Source: Saccharina japonica
Taxonomy: Eukaryota; Sar; Phaeophyceae; Laminariales; Laminariaceae
Length of the DNA: 64,000 bases
Reading direction: 5' to 3'
Assembly: GCA_008828725.1 (NCBI GenBank)
Contig: MEHQ01003811.1
Coordinates: forward strand, 1-64,000
Shown here: positions 1 through 11,040 of the stretch, in pieces
Layout of the letters: each line of letters begins with the position of its first letter
Position numbering within the stretch: position 1 is the stretch's first letter
Program-made: the position numbers and the translations under genes
The notes under the pieces: generated by a model
The model's input: only the letters and a program-made list of their open reading frames with translations
The model's database searches: none
What the model was told of the DNA's origin: nothing

Positions 1-1812
1 TGTAGACTGTATACGAGGTTGTAGACCTACTGACTGTACACCTACTGCAGACCTATGGTAGACCTGAATGCAAACCTACTGCCTGTTGACCTACTGCGGT
101 GGGCCTACTCTCTGTATGTACTGATGTACCGGTCACACATTCTAATTATTGTCGGGTATTGACATTTTTTTGTAGTTTTACTAAAGGAGCAGTATCATAC
201 CGCCTTTCAGCTTACAGCCTCTCAAATATCTCGGGGAAAAGGAACACAAGAGGAACACGAGTGCCGTACGTACCAAAAGCGAGTTTGGGAGAACCGCCGT
301 GTATACGCCTTGGCGCAGTTTCGACGATAGGGTTCCCAAATCAGACAGATCATACAGATCATTCCCACTCCACGACCTAGATCTTTTGGAGCAGATATGT
401 CCCTGATCTGTGGGATCTATAGTTCGTGTTGCCGAGTCGGGAGCCGTATATTCTGCATGAACTGTCACAGGGCATGTTTTCTGGGTTGGATCTGTGGTGT
501 ACAGATCCTGCATGCACAGCTTGTTCATAGCGACGGGTTAAGATATACAGCAGATGGTTTATTGTACATAGATAGATAGAGAGTAGATAAGAGAGATGGT
601 GGTTTTTGTCGGACGTGTGAAGTGGTTGAAACACGCTTGGGCTCTAAACCCTAACTTTGAATCACCATTTTCACAAATATTTGGAAATCGAATAAGGAGG
701 GCAAGGGGTGGGGGGGGGGTGTACTCGATATGAATGCATGGCCGTAGTCGTATGACCATAGACCCTCGCATCCCTACAATACCGAGACGGAGCACGTCGG
801 GTTTTCACCGACCAGGCAGACATTGCTAGGGGGGGGGGGGCAGTCATGTGTCGCTTGCCTTAATAATTTGACCATGAACCACGCATCCCTTTCGAGACGG
901 AGCACCGGGAGGCGTGTACCCATTGGCCACATGTCATGCATGGCCTTAGTCATATGCCCATAGACCCTCGGCATTCCCTACAATACCGGGACGGAGCGGG
1001 GCCCACTGCTCTTCGTGCTCTGATGCTGATAAATACTTCGATGGTACCTGCTCGAATTTTGAGTGGAAGGGAACCCGCTAATTCCACCTCTTCCGTTCGC
1101 TTGTTTTTGTGTGTTTTTTCCCTGCCAGGTTTATCTCTCCATGAGACACGCGCGGCACTAGCACCACCAACGCCGCCTACGCCAAATACAACACCAACGC
1201 TAACGCCAACACCAACATCAACTGGGAAACCCCAATCTCACGGCGGTATCTAGCCATCAAGGCGATTCTCGCGCGCTTGCCGTGACGAGGACAACCGCGG
1301 CAACCGCGACCACCGTGGCATTGGTGACAGCGACAGTGGCTGCTCGTCTTCTTGGCGCCCTGAGCTGAACTCCTCGTCGACCGGACGGCCTTCGCTTTTT
1401 GCTGGAGCGGGGGTCGGAACGTGACGAAGGGGCTCGATCTTCAGAACATTCAATATTTCGCCGGTTAGATCCTTCGTCATTTCGACTGTTGGATATTTTT
1501 ATATTTCGGCCGTTGGATACTTCGATATTTCGACCGTTGGATATTTTGTTGTTTCAACCGTTGGATACTTCGACCCCGTGCGATCGTGGGGTCGTTGGAT
1601 ATTGGCACCGTTGAGCGGTAGGGTTGTTGGGTTGGCTCGTCGTGGGAGACAGCCGTCCAGGCACACACGGCGCACAGTTACGAAGGTGGTCCAGTAGGCT
1701 CCACTATTGCTGCAGTAGAGCTCTACTGCAGCAGTTGGCTCTGCGTACAGTAGGACCCACTACCACTCCTGCCGTGGGTTCGACTGCTTGCTGTAGAATC
1801 TACTCCAGCGGT
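1..1812. repeat. Left arm of a 1.8-kb inverted duplication
   Basis: The segment reads as the reverse complement of 8477-10290 with only scattered single-base and small indel differences, so I estimate well over 95% identity. The inner edge is sharp: both arms match up to ACTCCAGCGGT and then diverge. The outer edge is cut by the window start and lies inside a 135-bp satellite unit, so the arm may extend further left. Several short open frames (63, 71 and 85 codons) are the same in both arms. None resembles a known protein and I do not call them genes. The arm also contains a poly-G/C element (about 700-990) found elsewhere in the window. Confidence 0.9.
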
Positions 1813-1814
1813 GG

Positions 1815-2130
1815 GCTCTGCTTTCAGCAGTAGGCTCTGCTTTACGGCAGTAGGCTCTGCTTTACGGCGGTAGGGCTCTGCTTCACGGCAGTAGGCTCTG
1901 CTTTACGGCAGTAGGCTCTGCTTTACGGCGGTAGGGCTCTGCTTTACGGCAGTAGGCTCTGCTTCACGACAGTAGGCTCTGCTTTACGGCAGTAGGTTAC
2001 GGCAGTAGGCTCTGCTTTACGGCAGTAGGCCACTGCAGTAGCCTCTGCTTCACGGCAGTAGGTCGCGGCAGTAGGCTCTGCTTTACGGCAGTAGGTTACG
2101 GCAGTAGACTCTGTTTCACAGCAGTAGGCT
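1815..2130. repeat. 20-bp CAGTAGGCTCTGCTTTACGG minisatellite
   Basis: About fourteen imperfect copies of a 20-bp unit (GCAGTAGGCTCTGCTTTACG, with shortened variants) lie directly inside the left inverted arm. There is no coding potential beyond repeat-derived frames. The CAGTAG core is shared with the 135-bp and 14-bp satellites at 10.2-11.5 kb and with 20.1-20.5 kb, so a common ancestral motif is likely. Confidence 0.85.
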
Positions 2131-2267
2131 CTGTTTTCTGAAACAGGCTCCACTACCACCACAAGCCAACACACGCAACAACAACACCAACAACAACTCG
2201 GCCCGAGCGCGCACGGACACCAAAACAACATCCCCACCCGAAACTACCCGGAACCTGTACCGTCCCG

Positions 2268-2651
2268 ATGCTACGGATGTTACGGCGCGTACGCAACCGC
2301 TACCACTCCCCCTCGGCCGAAGACGACACCCCCCCCGCTCCCGGCACTGCCACCGCCGCTACCGCATCCACTGCCGCCGCCGAACTGCGAACACCTCTCT
2401 CCTCTCGCCAAACATTCTCCCGCCACCACTCCCTCCGGGGGGGCGTGATGGGAGGAGGAGGAGGAGGAGGAGGCGGTGGCACCGGGGGCGGGAGGGGGAG
2501 GGGGGGGCAGTGGTGGCGGGGGGCTACGGTGGGGGTTATCGCGGGTGTGGCGCTGTGCGTGGGCGTGAGCGTGGTGCTGGTGGGCCGAGGAGAGGTGGCC
2601 CCGGGGATAGATTCGGAGGAGGTCGTCGTGCCTCATGATGGGCGCTGTCCG
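2268..2651 (+). CDS. Possible first exon of a single-pass membrane protein
   Basis: An ATG opens a 128-codon frame that reaches a good donor site (CCG followed by GTGAGA at 2652) in phase 0; unspliced it would stop at 2681. The N-terminus is basic (MLRMLRRVRNRYHS), followed by an Ala/Thr/Pro-rich stretch, a poly-Gly run encoded by GGA/GGG repeats, and one hydrophobic segment (GATVGVIAGVALCVGVSVVL, about residues 86-105). This is the layout of a signal-anchored type II membrane protein. No downstream exon was found; the next 900 bp is duplicated non-coding sequence. It is either the start of a long-intron gene or a broken remnant. I do not recognise a family. Confidence 0.35.
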
Positions 2652-2700
2652 GTGAGAAATTTCGACGCGGACAGTAGGTGACAGTAGGTGACAGTAGGTG

Positions 2701-3540
2701 GTACTCGTACATATAGTACGTAGTACGTGTATATCAGCAGTAAAAGGAGCCGGTACGATAAAAATCCGGGTTGGTCGTCTATATAAAAAAACGGAATCTT
2801 GCATAGTGCCGTTTGCGTGTAGAACAAAAAATCATGTACTGGTTGGTATGGCATGTGCACGTGACTAAAAGGGCATGGAATCCTGGAAAAATCGCAGCCC
2901 CGTGAGACATGAGTTGGGCACGGCCGAGACCGCCCTTGGCAGAGTAGGCAGAGCAGGGGTCGGCGAGCACGATTAGGGAATCTTTGATTATGCATGTACA
3001 GCAGTAGCGTGTAAAACAAAAGAGCGTGTGTGTTTTGTATGTGCGCTCTCCATATTCTTGATAAACGTTGCTGCAGCGCCCACCGCCCGCATGTCCACGC
3101 CCGCGAGCGCACGCGAGGCCCTGCCCGGTACTATATCCAGGCACACACCGACCACTGCCATACTGCTGAATACCACGCACGTATGAATACTGTACAGATA
3201 TCATTGCATATTAAAAATTACCTGGTATATGATTCTCTGTTACTGCTTGCAGCGGTACTGGTACTCGTACATATAATACGTACGTGTATATCCGCAGTAA
3301 AAGGAGCCGGTACGATAAAATTCCGGGTTGGTCGTCTACTCGTACATAAAAAAAACGGAATCTTGAATAATGCGGTTTGCGTGTAGAACAAAAAAGCATG
3401 TACTGGTTGTTATGGTATGTGCACGTGGACTAAAAGGGCATGGAATCCTGGAAAAATCGCAGCCCCGTGAGACATGAGTTGGGCACGGCCGAGACCGCCC
3501 TTGGCAGAGTAGGCAGAGCAGGGGTCGGCGAGCACGACGG
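2701..3540. repeat. Direct duplication of about 275 bp, 560 bp apart
   Basis: 2701-2975 and 3261-3540 share the same sequence, including GGAGCCGGTACGATAAAA, GCGTGTAGAACAAAAAA and GCAGAGCAGGGGTCGGCGAG, with a few substitutions. A 285-bp unrelated spacer lies between. No reading frame is conserved between the copies, so this looks like a non-coding tandem duplication. Confidence 0.85.
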
Positions 3541-4204
3541 GGGGGTTGCGTGTCGCCGGGTGGACGTCATCGCCAGTTATCGAGAAAAGGGCAAAAATCT
3601 ACGTCTAAGAAAATGTGTCGAGCTCTCTCCGAGCAGCAGCTGCAATTTTGTACATGTATTTATATATATATATGAGTATAAAAATAATAATAATTTGGGC
3701 ACGAAATTAATCAGCCACACATGAAAATCATGCTATTTATTCATTACGGCAGCATGTACTGCACATTTGACGAGTAGGTACGTACCGCCCGTACGTGTTT
3801 ATACGCGTATGACCGTATAGATGCCAGGCTCTCGACCCAACCGTAGGTATAATAGCGGAAGGGAATCTAAGATTCTTAGTGAGACTTCGCAAAAAGATTC
3901 CTCCTCCCCACAGGGAAGGCCTTGAGCCTTGAAGCTAAAGCCTGACCTTGTTGTGTGACGTTTTAGTCGCGTGGTGTGGTTGGCCCCCCTCGACTCTATG
4001 TGATATCGTCACCCATTTTTATACTTACTTGCTGTATAATGTATAATTGATACTACTCTGTAGGCCGGTCGCCCCGGTCGTTCAGCAGGTAACCACGAAG
4101 CCTGTTGAGTTGGAAGTCGAGGGTTCGAGTCTCCGTATGGAGATTTTTATTCTCAAATGACACCAACTGCTGTCGAGAGCGCATATTATTGCGTGGGTAA
4201 GCAC
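3541..4204. other. Non-coding stretch with a tRNA-like sequence at 4062-4140
   Basis: No convincing gene. At 4073-4130 (+) there is a box A-like TCGTTCAGCAGG followed 35-40 bases later by a box B-like GGTTCGAGTCTC, the arrangement of an internal polymerase III promoter. The T stem pairs only partly and I could not fold a proper anticodon arm. I read it as a tRNA-derived SINE head or tRNA remnant, not a functional tRNA. Confidence 0.4.
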
Positions 4205-4396
4205 AATTCGACGAGAGTTGACGAGGGAAGAAAGTGCTATTTTAATAAAATCTTCTCGCGATAAAAATGCAAGGCACGTACCGTAGTGGGGAGGGGGGAG
4301 AAGAGCCTACTAACTGTAGTGACCCCGGATCTGAGTTACGACTACGAGTAATAAAGAGAAAGAATAAATGGGATGAAAAAATAAAATGAAAAAAAC
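4205..4396 (+). mobile_element. A-tailed short retroposon, copy 1
   Basis: One of at least six copies in the window of a non-coding element of about 180 bp. Recognisable blocks in order are GAGTTGACGAGGGAAGAAA, TCTCGCGATAAAAATGCAAG, ACCGTAGTGGGGAGG, GACCCCGGATCTGAGT and AATAAATGGGATG, followed by an A-rich tail. The tail at one end and the absence of inverted ends point to retroposition. I see no clear tRNA-type box A/B, so the origin of the head is unknown. Other copies: 21688-21875 (+), 45668-45858, 49212-49404, 51475-51657 and 63065-63290 (all -), plus a fragment at 33305-33370. Confidence 0.75.
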
Positions 4397-4979
4397 TACT
4401 CGTACGTACGTAGCGCATTACGCTTGCAGTCTTTTTACCCTTCAGCAGCGGTAGTAGTATACTGGTACCGGGTACCCGTGGTGCGTAGAATAGCACTCTC
4501 GTTTGGGCTGGATGTTGTTACTTGCCCGGCATATATACGTACGTACCTGTACTACAGAGTATAATAGTATATTGGTCTGTTCTGTGTGCCGCAGTAAGAA
4601 CTGGCCATGCTCATATACACGAGTACACAAATCCCGACATTCTGTCGTGGAATTGGTACATATGTTCGGCAACTACTTTTTGATAAAATAAAAAGACGTA
4701 CGTATCTGTGAGATCGAGTCATGCATGCTTGCAAACTGCGTGTGATATGTTATCATATTTACTCCCCTCCCACAGCGGCGGTTTTTAGACCAACCTGCTG
4801 TCTGTCATACAACACCGAGCCAAACATCACACCACCCCTCACAAAAGTACGCACGATATGTACCGGCATCCGAAAAAAAAAGCCGGAACAAGTGAATAAT
4901 ACGCGTACGTACGTACGTACATATGTACATGCCTCAAGGTAGAACCGCTACGTACGAAATAAAAGTACAGAGTACTCAC
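4397..4979. other. No gene seen
   Basis: AT-rich DNA with many ACGTACGTAC alternating runs (for example near 4535, 4905 and 4950). Only short shadow frames are present and no exon with good splice borders was found. Confidence 0.5.
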
Positions 4980-5057
4980 TCGTAACATAGGGGTGTCGCC
5001 TTGCTGTCGCAGCGAGAAATGACCGACGGCGGTGGTGTGTATGATATCATATTTGTT
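4980..5057 (-). CDS. Possible internal exon, minus strand
   Basis: Read on the minus strand, a pyrimidine-rich acceptor (CCTGTTTCTTCAG) precedes 78 open bases that end at a donor GTGAGT. One frame reads NKYDIIHTTAVGHFSLRQQG and onward, which looks protein-like; a second frame is also open. It may belong to the SPX-domain gene that starts at 6340, but the phase cannot be proved from sequence alone. Confidence 0.25.
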
Positions 5058-5369
5058 CTGAAGAAACAGGAATGTTTGTAACTTTGCTGCTGTCCCAGCT
5101 CCCACGCTCCCAGACACTGCACAGCAACATTTGAATACCGGTATCTCGTAGTCATAGAGCCCATACCCTAGGCTCCAAGCTCTGCTGTACATAAGGCCGT
5201 ACGCTGGTACGTTGGTACGTACGAGAGTTTGAGATGATTCGGTCCGTCCGGTCCTTTCCAACGTTGCGCACTTTACGACCAAAAAACAAAAATAAAAAAA
5301 CGGGCATTGCCGAGCAAACCCTGCTTGCTGCTCCTACTGCTGCTGTTCTGGTGTGTGCGTGTATCATAC

Positions 5370-5443
5370 CTGGAAAGGGCCTCGGGCGTTGTGGCCGAGG
5401 GCTTGTGGTACTTCTCCACGTTGGTCATAGACTTGATCTTTTT
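5370..5443 (-). CDS. Possible internal exon of the SPX-domain gene
   Basis: On the minus strand an acceptor CCTCCCCACGCAG precedes 74 bases that end at the donor CCAG/GTATGA. The most protein-like frame reads KKIKSMTNVEKYHKPSATTP then EALS. It lies 0.8 kb downstream of, and on the same strand as, the SPX start at 6340. No domain is recognisable in so short a piece. The second open frame and the unknown intervening exons keep confidence low. Confidence 0.35.
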
Positions 5444-6253
5444 CTGCGTGGGGAGGCATGCGTACAGATCGTCGCAAAGACAGCAACAGCATGCTTGGGA
5501 TCATTTGCTGTTCGAAATATTATTTTTGTTTACGTACGTACCGAAGGGTAAAACAAAAATACACGCTCGTACATGCAAGATACAGCAAGAAGACCAGGTG
5601 TCTACCTGGTACGTACTTACGTACGTGCAGTGACTACTTTGGCGAGATGGGACTACTGCTGCTGCGTACGTCGTAGTCTATACACGCTGTAGAGGGGCAC
5701 TACTGCCTATAGCGCAGGGCTGCAGCCCCGTTGCGCCGTCGGACCTCAAGCATCCACCGTGCGACCGTCATAGTCCGCTGTCCGTCGCCCAAGATCATGT
5801 CATCTCATGTCTCGAAAAAATGCAAAATGCCACGCCGCAACAGAGCAAGAATCGACCAAAATACCCTGCACAGCACCTTGACAGCAATGCAACAACACAC
5901 AACACACGAGCACGCTCGACAGATCTCTCCCAGTCCAGTCCAACCCAGCACCGGTACACATGCGAGCTTCAACCAACAAGACATTTTGAAGGTACTCCTG
6001 TAGCTGGGTTCGCTTGGCGTACGTCAGGGCGCCAAGGGACAAGGCATCGGGTCCGCCGCAACGTACGCACAGCTCGCCAATATACCCACAGAGCGATTGT
6101 ATGGGTCGACAACGATAGATGATACTCTCACTGAACTTGCTTTCTACAGGCAACCAAAGTGAAAGCACGCACAAAGCACGATACGGAAGCACCAGGGCCG
6201 CGCACTGCTGCTGCTGCTGCTGCTACTGCTGCTGTGCCCTGCACCAACTGCAC

Positions 6254-6340
6254 CTTCAAGAGCTTGTAGTTCAGGAAGAAGGGCCCCCATTCCACGGGCG
6301 ATAGCTTCCGCTGCTCGTTGAGCTGGTGGCAGAACTTCAT
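6254..6340 (-). CDS. First exon of an SPX-domain protein (N-terminus only)
   Basis: On the minus strand an ATG at 6340 in the context CCCGCCATGA begins MKFCHQLNEQRKLSPVEWGP followed by FFLNYKLLK. This matches the start of SPX domains: MKF, a leucine-rich turn, P-x-EW and a YK-LK helix. SPX domains bind inositol pyrophosphates and control phosphate transport and storage. A donor (AAG/GTGCAG) follows residue 29; read-through would give a poly-Ala frame from a CTG repeat, which argues for splicing here. The rest of the protein is not securely identified, so whether it is an XPR1-like exporter, a VTC-type polymerase or another SPX protein cannot be said. It diverges from the CDC50 gene at 7452. 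Confidence 0.6.
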
Positions 6341-7451
6341 GGCGGGAGGGAATGAGCTGCTGCTGCAGGCTATGAATATGTGCCACTCGCCGGAGATTAT
6401 TAAAAAAGGAGAATAATCTGGTTCATTCCAAAGGTGACGTAATCGGACCCGGGACGTCTGAGATTGACGAAGTTTGTCTATTTTGGACAAGATTTCTGCG
6501 TTCCCACCTTGGGAGGCGTTTTTTTGTACCGACCAACCAGCGGCGCAATGGCCAACCTACGAGTACATACTTCGTACTTCGTACGAACGAACGCAGTTCT
6601 TCTGTGTGTGTTCTATCCACTCCATCCTTTGATCCTCGCATGCCGCATATGATACCCCAACCTGTATCATGTGTACGTATGTATGTAGACGCTGAAGCCT
6701 CAAGCTTTCACCTGAAACCTCGACATCTCGAGTAGCTACGTAATGAACAATAAAAACCAGCCCTTTTCGATTTTCACCTCGGGTTGCCCCTCCCTCTGCA
6801 GCCGCTATCGGCATTCATCAACACCAGCGCCAGCACCTTGACCCTTGTGACTGGTGTGTGAGTCCTCCACACGATTTCTCAAGCAAGCTCGACCTCTGTG
6901 AAGACGTGAAGACAACCACCAAACCAACGTGCGTCCCCCGCGCATCGCGGATCGTATCGCAGATCGCGTACCAGGTATCACGTATCACGTAGCACGCATG
7001 CGTTTACAGTTTACAGCAGTTGACACTTGACATCATTCGTCTGCGACTGAACTGCTCCTGTCACATAAACCCCGACTAGTTCGCAACTCGCAACTATAGC
7101 AACTGGCAACCCTCAACGCCCTCAACCCTCAACCCCAACAATCTCAAACGACAACTCTCTTTGAGAAACTCTCAACATATTTTTACTGCTGTCCTGTCAT
7201 ACACTGCATATACTCGTACTCGGTTCCGGTGCCCAGCACTGCTGCTCGTAGCGTGGCTCTCAACTCTCAACTCTCAACACACGACGGTTTCAGATTATTT
7301 TGCCTCGGTTACCCCGCATTTATTCGCCAGCCGCCCGATCTTTGCGGTATGCCGTACGAAGGTACGCTGACATCGATACTGTCTGTACTTGTGGTACAAG
7401 TAATAGGTGTTTCGCACATAGGGTGCTTGGCGCCTGCTTGGGGACTACACC
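6341..7451. promoter_or_regulatory. Shared intergenic region between the SPX and CDC50 starts
   Basis: 1.1 kb separates two start codons that point away from each other, so both promoters must lie here if the two exon calls are right. I see no clear TATA box. The CDC50-side half contains repeated CAACTCTCAAC-type motifs (about 7080-7280) and a run of CGCATCGCGGATCG-like short repeats near 6945-6990. No coding exon was found. Confidence 0.35.
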
Positions 7452-8404
7452 ATGAGCGAACAGGACGAGGGGGATGCCGTGTCGTCAAGTAAACCGCTTG
7501 GTGAGAGTCCGTGCACCCATACTTGTTTCTTGAACTCCTGACGTATTTATAATAATTTTATTTAACTCCTCCAAACATTGAACATGTAAAATGTCATGAA
7601 GGGTTTTGGAGCGTCGTTCGAGTACTCCGCATGACGCTCGTATCTCATACAGCACATAGAGTAGTACTATCGCACCATCTATCTACGTATACGATCTACG
7701 ATGCGATGCCATGATCTATGATGCTACGATGCTATCGCTGCCTGCCTGCTTGTCGGCAATACACCACAGACACTGCGTTTCGGCAGCAGCGCATGGAAGC
7801 CATGCAGCCGATCGTCACCCCCGCGTGGGTCGTAGGCCTCTTCGTGGCCGTTGGGATGTTTTTCGTGCCCTTCGGGACCTGGCTTAATCTAGAGTTCGCG
7901 AAGGTCGTGGAGATCGAGCAGCGGTACGAGGGCGCGGGGGCAACTTCGGACGACTGCTCGATATCAGCTCCAAATCAAGGGAGGGAGGTAAGCGCGTGGA
8001 AAAGACCAAACTACAGTATATACCCACGTGGTTCTGTAAGCACTCTCCGTAGCTGGTGCCTCGTGTGTCGTACCTGCGTCCTTGCGGCATACCATGTAAA
8101 TAGGCACGCGTGTGGGGAACCGTGCTCAATGGAACCTTGTGCGGTGTGAACAACGTGCGTACGACACTATTGCCATGTATGTATCGCGTTCATTAATGCT
8201 GCTCTCACGGTAAGTAATGTTAAATAGCAGTTGGTGCACAAAATCGACGCCCTGCCAACGGATCTCTTCGTCCAGTGCCAGGTGACCTTCACCCTTCGCG
8301 AGGACATGGAAAGCCCTGTCTACGTGTACTACGAGCTGAAAAAGTTTTATCAGAACCACCGAAGCTACGTCAAATCACGGAGCTACGACCAGCTTGCGGG
8401 TGGG
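7452..8404 (+). CDS. CDC50/LEM3 family flippase subunit, exons 1-3, truncated
   Basis: Three exons join in frame: 7452-7500, 7770-7987 and 8231-8404, with donors GTGAGA, GTAAGC and GTGAGT. The product begins MSEQDEGDAVSSSKPLDTAF, then RQQRMEAMQPIVTPAWVVG and a first transmembrane helix (LFVAVGMFFVPFGTWL). It continues into the conserved ectodomain with VVEIEQRYEG, a Cys, QCQVTF, then SPVYVYYELKKFYQNHRSYV and KSRSYDQL. These are hallmarks of CDC50 proteins, the beta subunits that P4-ATPase lipid flippases need for export from the endoplasmic reticulum and for activity. The family normally continues with further ectodomain cysteines, an N-glycosylated region and a second transmembrane helix. 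None of these is found downstream: the 1.8-kb inverted arm begins 72 bp after exon 3. The locus is therefore split by a very large intron or truncated. Confidence 0.85.
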
Positions 8405-8476
8405 GTGAGTTTGGGTCGTCCGTTTGCTATACCATGAGCCGCCTCTACATATCCACGACCTTACTTGATGACGAGA

Positions 8477-10290
8477 ACCGCTGGAGTAGATTCTACAGCA
8501 AGCAGTCGAACCCACGGCAGGAGTGGTAGTGGGTCCTACTGTACGCAGAGCCAACTGCTGCAGTAGAGCTCTACTGCAGCAATAGTGGAGCCTACTGGAC
8601 CACCTTCGTAACTGTGCGCCGTGTGTGCCTGGACGGCTGTCTCCCACGACGAGCCAACCCAACAACCCTACCGCTCAACGGTGCCAATATCCAACGACCC
8701 CACGATCGCACGGGGTCGAAGTATCCAACGGTTGAAACAACAAAATATCCAACGGTCGAAATATCGAAGTATCCAACGGCCGAAATATAAAAATATCCAA
8801 CAGTCGAAATGACGAAGGATCTAACCGGCGAAATATTGAATGTTCTGAAGATCGAGCCCCTTCGTCACGTTCCGACCCCCGCTCCAGCAAAAAGCGAAGG
8901 CCGTCCGGTCGACGAGGAGTTCAGCTCAGGGCGCCAAGAAGACGAGCAGCCACTGTCGCTGTCACCAATGCCACGGTGGTCGCGGTTGCCGCGGTTGTCC
9001 TCGTCACGGCAAGCGCGCGAGAATCGCCTTGATGGCTAGATACCGCCGTGAGATTGGGGTTTCCCAGTTGATGTTGGTGTTGGCGTTAGCGTTGGTGTTG
9101 TACTTGGCGTAGGCGGTGTTGGTGGTGCTAGTGCCGCGCGTGTCTCATGGAGAGATAAACCTGGCAGGGAAAAAACACACAAAAACAATGCGAACGGAAG
9201 AGGTGGAATTAGCGCGGTTCCCTTCCACTCAAAATTCGAGCAGGTACCATCGAAGTATTTATCAGCATCAGAGCACGAAGAGCAGTGGGCCCCGCTCCGT
9301 CCCGGTATTGTAGGGAATGCCGAGGGTCTATGGGCATATGACTAAGGCCATGCATGACATGTGGCCAATGGGTACACGCCTCCCGGTGCTCCGTCTCGAA
9401 AGGGATGCGTGGTTCATGGTCATATTATTAAGGCAAGCTACATATGACTGCCCCCCCCCCCCTAGCAATGTCTGCCTGGTCGGTGAAAACCCGACATGCT
9501 CCGTCCCGGCATTGTAGGGATGCGAGGGTCTATGGTCATACGACTACGGCCATGCATGAATATGAAGTACACCCCCCCCCCACCCCTTGCCCTCCTTATT
9601 CGATTTCCAAATATTTGTGAAAATGGTGATTCAAAGTTAGGGTTTAGAGCCCAAGCGTGTTTCAACCACTTCACACGTCCGACAAAAACCACCATCTCTC
9701 TTATCTACTCTCTATCTATCTATGTACAATAAACCATCTGCTGTATATCTTAACCCGTCGCTATGAACAAGCTGTGCATGCAGGATCTGTACACCACAGA
9801 TCCAACCCAGAAAACATGCCCTGTGACAGTTCATGCAGAATATACGGCTCCCGACTCGGCAACACGAACTATAGATCCCACAGATCAGGGACATATCTGC
9901 TCCAAAAGATCTAGGTCGTGGAGTGGGAATGATCTGTATGATCTGTCTGATTTGGGAACCCTATCGTCGAAACTGCGCCAAGGCGTATACACGGCGGTTC
10001 TCCCAAACTCGCTTTTGGTACGTACGGCACTCGTGTTCCTCTTGTGTTCCTTTTCCCCGAGATATTTGAGAGGCTGTAAGCTGAAAGGCGGTATGATACT
10101 GCTCCTTTAGTAAAACTACAAAAAAATGTCAATACCCGACAATAATTAGAATGTGTGACCGGTACATCAGTACATACAGAGAGTAGGCCCACCGCAGTAG
10201 GTCAACAGGCAGTAGGTTTGCATTCAGGTCTACCATAGGTCTGCAGTAGGTGTACAGTCAGTAGGTCTACAACCTCGTATACAGTCTACA
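8477..10290. repeat. Right arm of the 1.8-kb inverted duplication
   Basis: Reverse complement of 1-1812. Its inner edge lies in what should be intron 3 of the CDC50 gene; its outer edge runs into the 135-bp satellite. Inside are a block of short repeats of TATCCAACGGTCGAAATA type (8680-8815), short frames duplicated in the other arm (for example 76 codons at 8809-9039), and a poly-C element at 9320-9590 with GGTCGGTGAAAACCCGACA and GTCTATGGTCATACGACTA. No known transposase or other domain is recognisable. Confidence 0.9.
9320..9600 (+). repeat. Poly-C dispersed element
   Basis: A recurrent sequence with CTCCGTCTCGAAAGGGATGC, a C10-C12 tract, GGTCGGTGAAAAC, CGAGGGTCTATGGTCATACG, GGCCATGCATGA and a second C tract after AAGTACA. 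Related copies lie at 700-990 (-), 21225-21425, 29935-30050, 30095-30150, 31785-31845 and 53690-53790. It has no open frame of its own. Part of it resembles the 3' region of the LINE at 39.0-39.2 kb. Confidence 0.7.
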
Positions 10291-11040
10291 TAATACGGCA
10301 CATCAGTAGATACAGAGAGTAGGCCTACCGCAGTAGGTCAACAGGCAGTAGGTTTGCAATAGGTCTACCATAGGTCTGCAGTAGGTGAACAGTCAGTAGG
10401 TCTACAACCTCGTATACAGTCTACAGAATACGGCACATCAGTAGATACAGAGAGTAGGCCTACCGCAGTAGGTCAACAGGCAGTAGGTTTGCAATAGGTC
10501 TACCATAGGTCTGCAGTAGGTGAACAGTCAGTAGGTCTACAACCTCGTATACAGTCTACAGAATACGGCACATCAGTAGATACAGAGAGTAGGCCTACCG
10601 CAGTAGGTCAACAGGCAGTAGGTTTGCAATAGGTCTACCATAGGTCTGCAGTAGGTGAACAGTCAGTAGGTCTACAACCTCGTATACAGTCTACAGAATA
10701 CGGCACATCAGTAGATACAGAAAGTAGGCCTACCGCAGTAGGTCAACAGGCAGTAGGTTTGCAATAGGTCTACCATAGGTCTGCAGTAGGTGAACAGTCA
10801 GTAGGTCTACAACCTCGTATACAGTCTACAGATTACGGCACATCAGTAGATACAGAAAGTAGGCCTACCGCAGTAGGTCAACAGGCAGTAGGTTTGCAAT
10901 AGGTCTACCATAGGTCTGCAGTAGGTGTACAGTCAGTAGGTCTACAACCTCGTATACAGTCTACAGATTACGGCACATCAGTAGATACAGAAAGTAGGCC
11001 TACCGCAGTAGGAAAATAAGCAGTAGGTTTGCAATAGATC
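10165..11040 (+). repeat. 135-bp satellite
   Basis: The landmark CATCAGTAGATACAGA recurs at 10301, 10436, 10571, 10706, 10841 and 10976, exactly 135 bp apart each time, with almost no divergence between copies. A more diverged first unit lies inside the right inverted arm and a decayed last unit ends near 11040. Each unit is itself built from CAGTAGGTCTAC-like pieces. The other end of the array is presumably just left of the window, next to the left arm. Confidence 0.95.

Noticed and set aside
2455..2520. Poly-Gly / poly-Pro proteins on either strand of the GGA-rich run
   Set aside because: Minus-strand frames are shadows of a G-rich repeat; only the plus-strand frame has a start, a hydrophobic helix and a donor.
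4062..4140. Functional tRNA gene
   Set aside because: Box A/B-like words are present, but the T stem has mismatches, no anticodon arm of proper length can be drawn and no acceptor stem pairs.
8809..9039. 76-codon frame in the inverted arm as a small gene
   Set aside because: It occurs in both arms but has no recognisable domain or promoter, and another frame across it is equally open; duplication explains its conservation.
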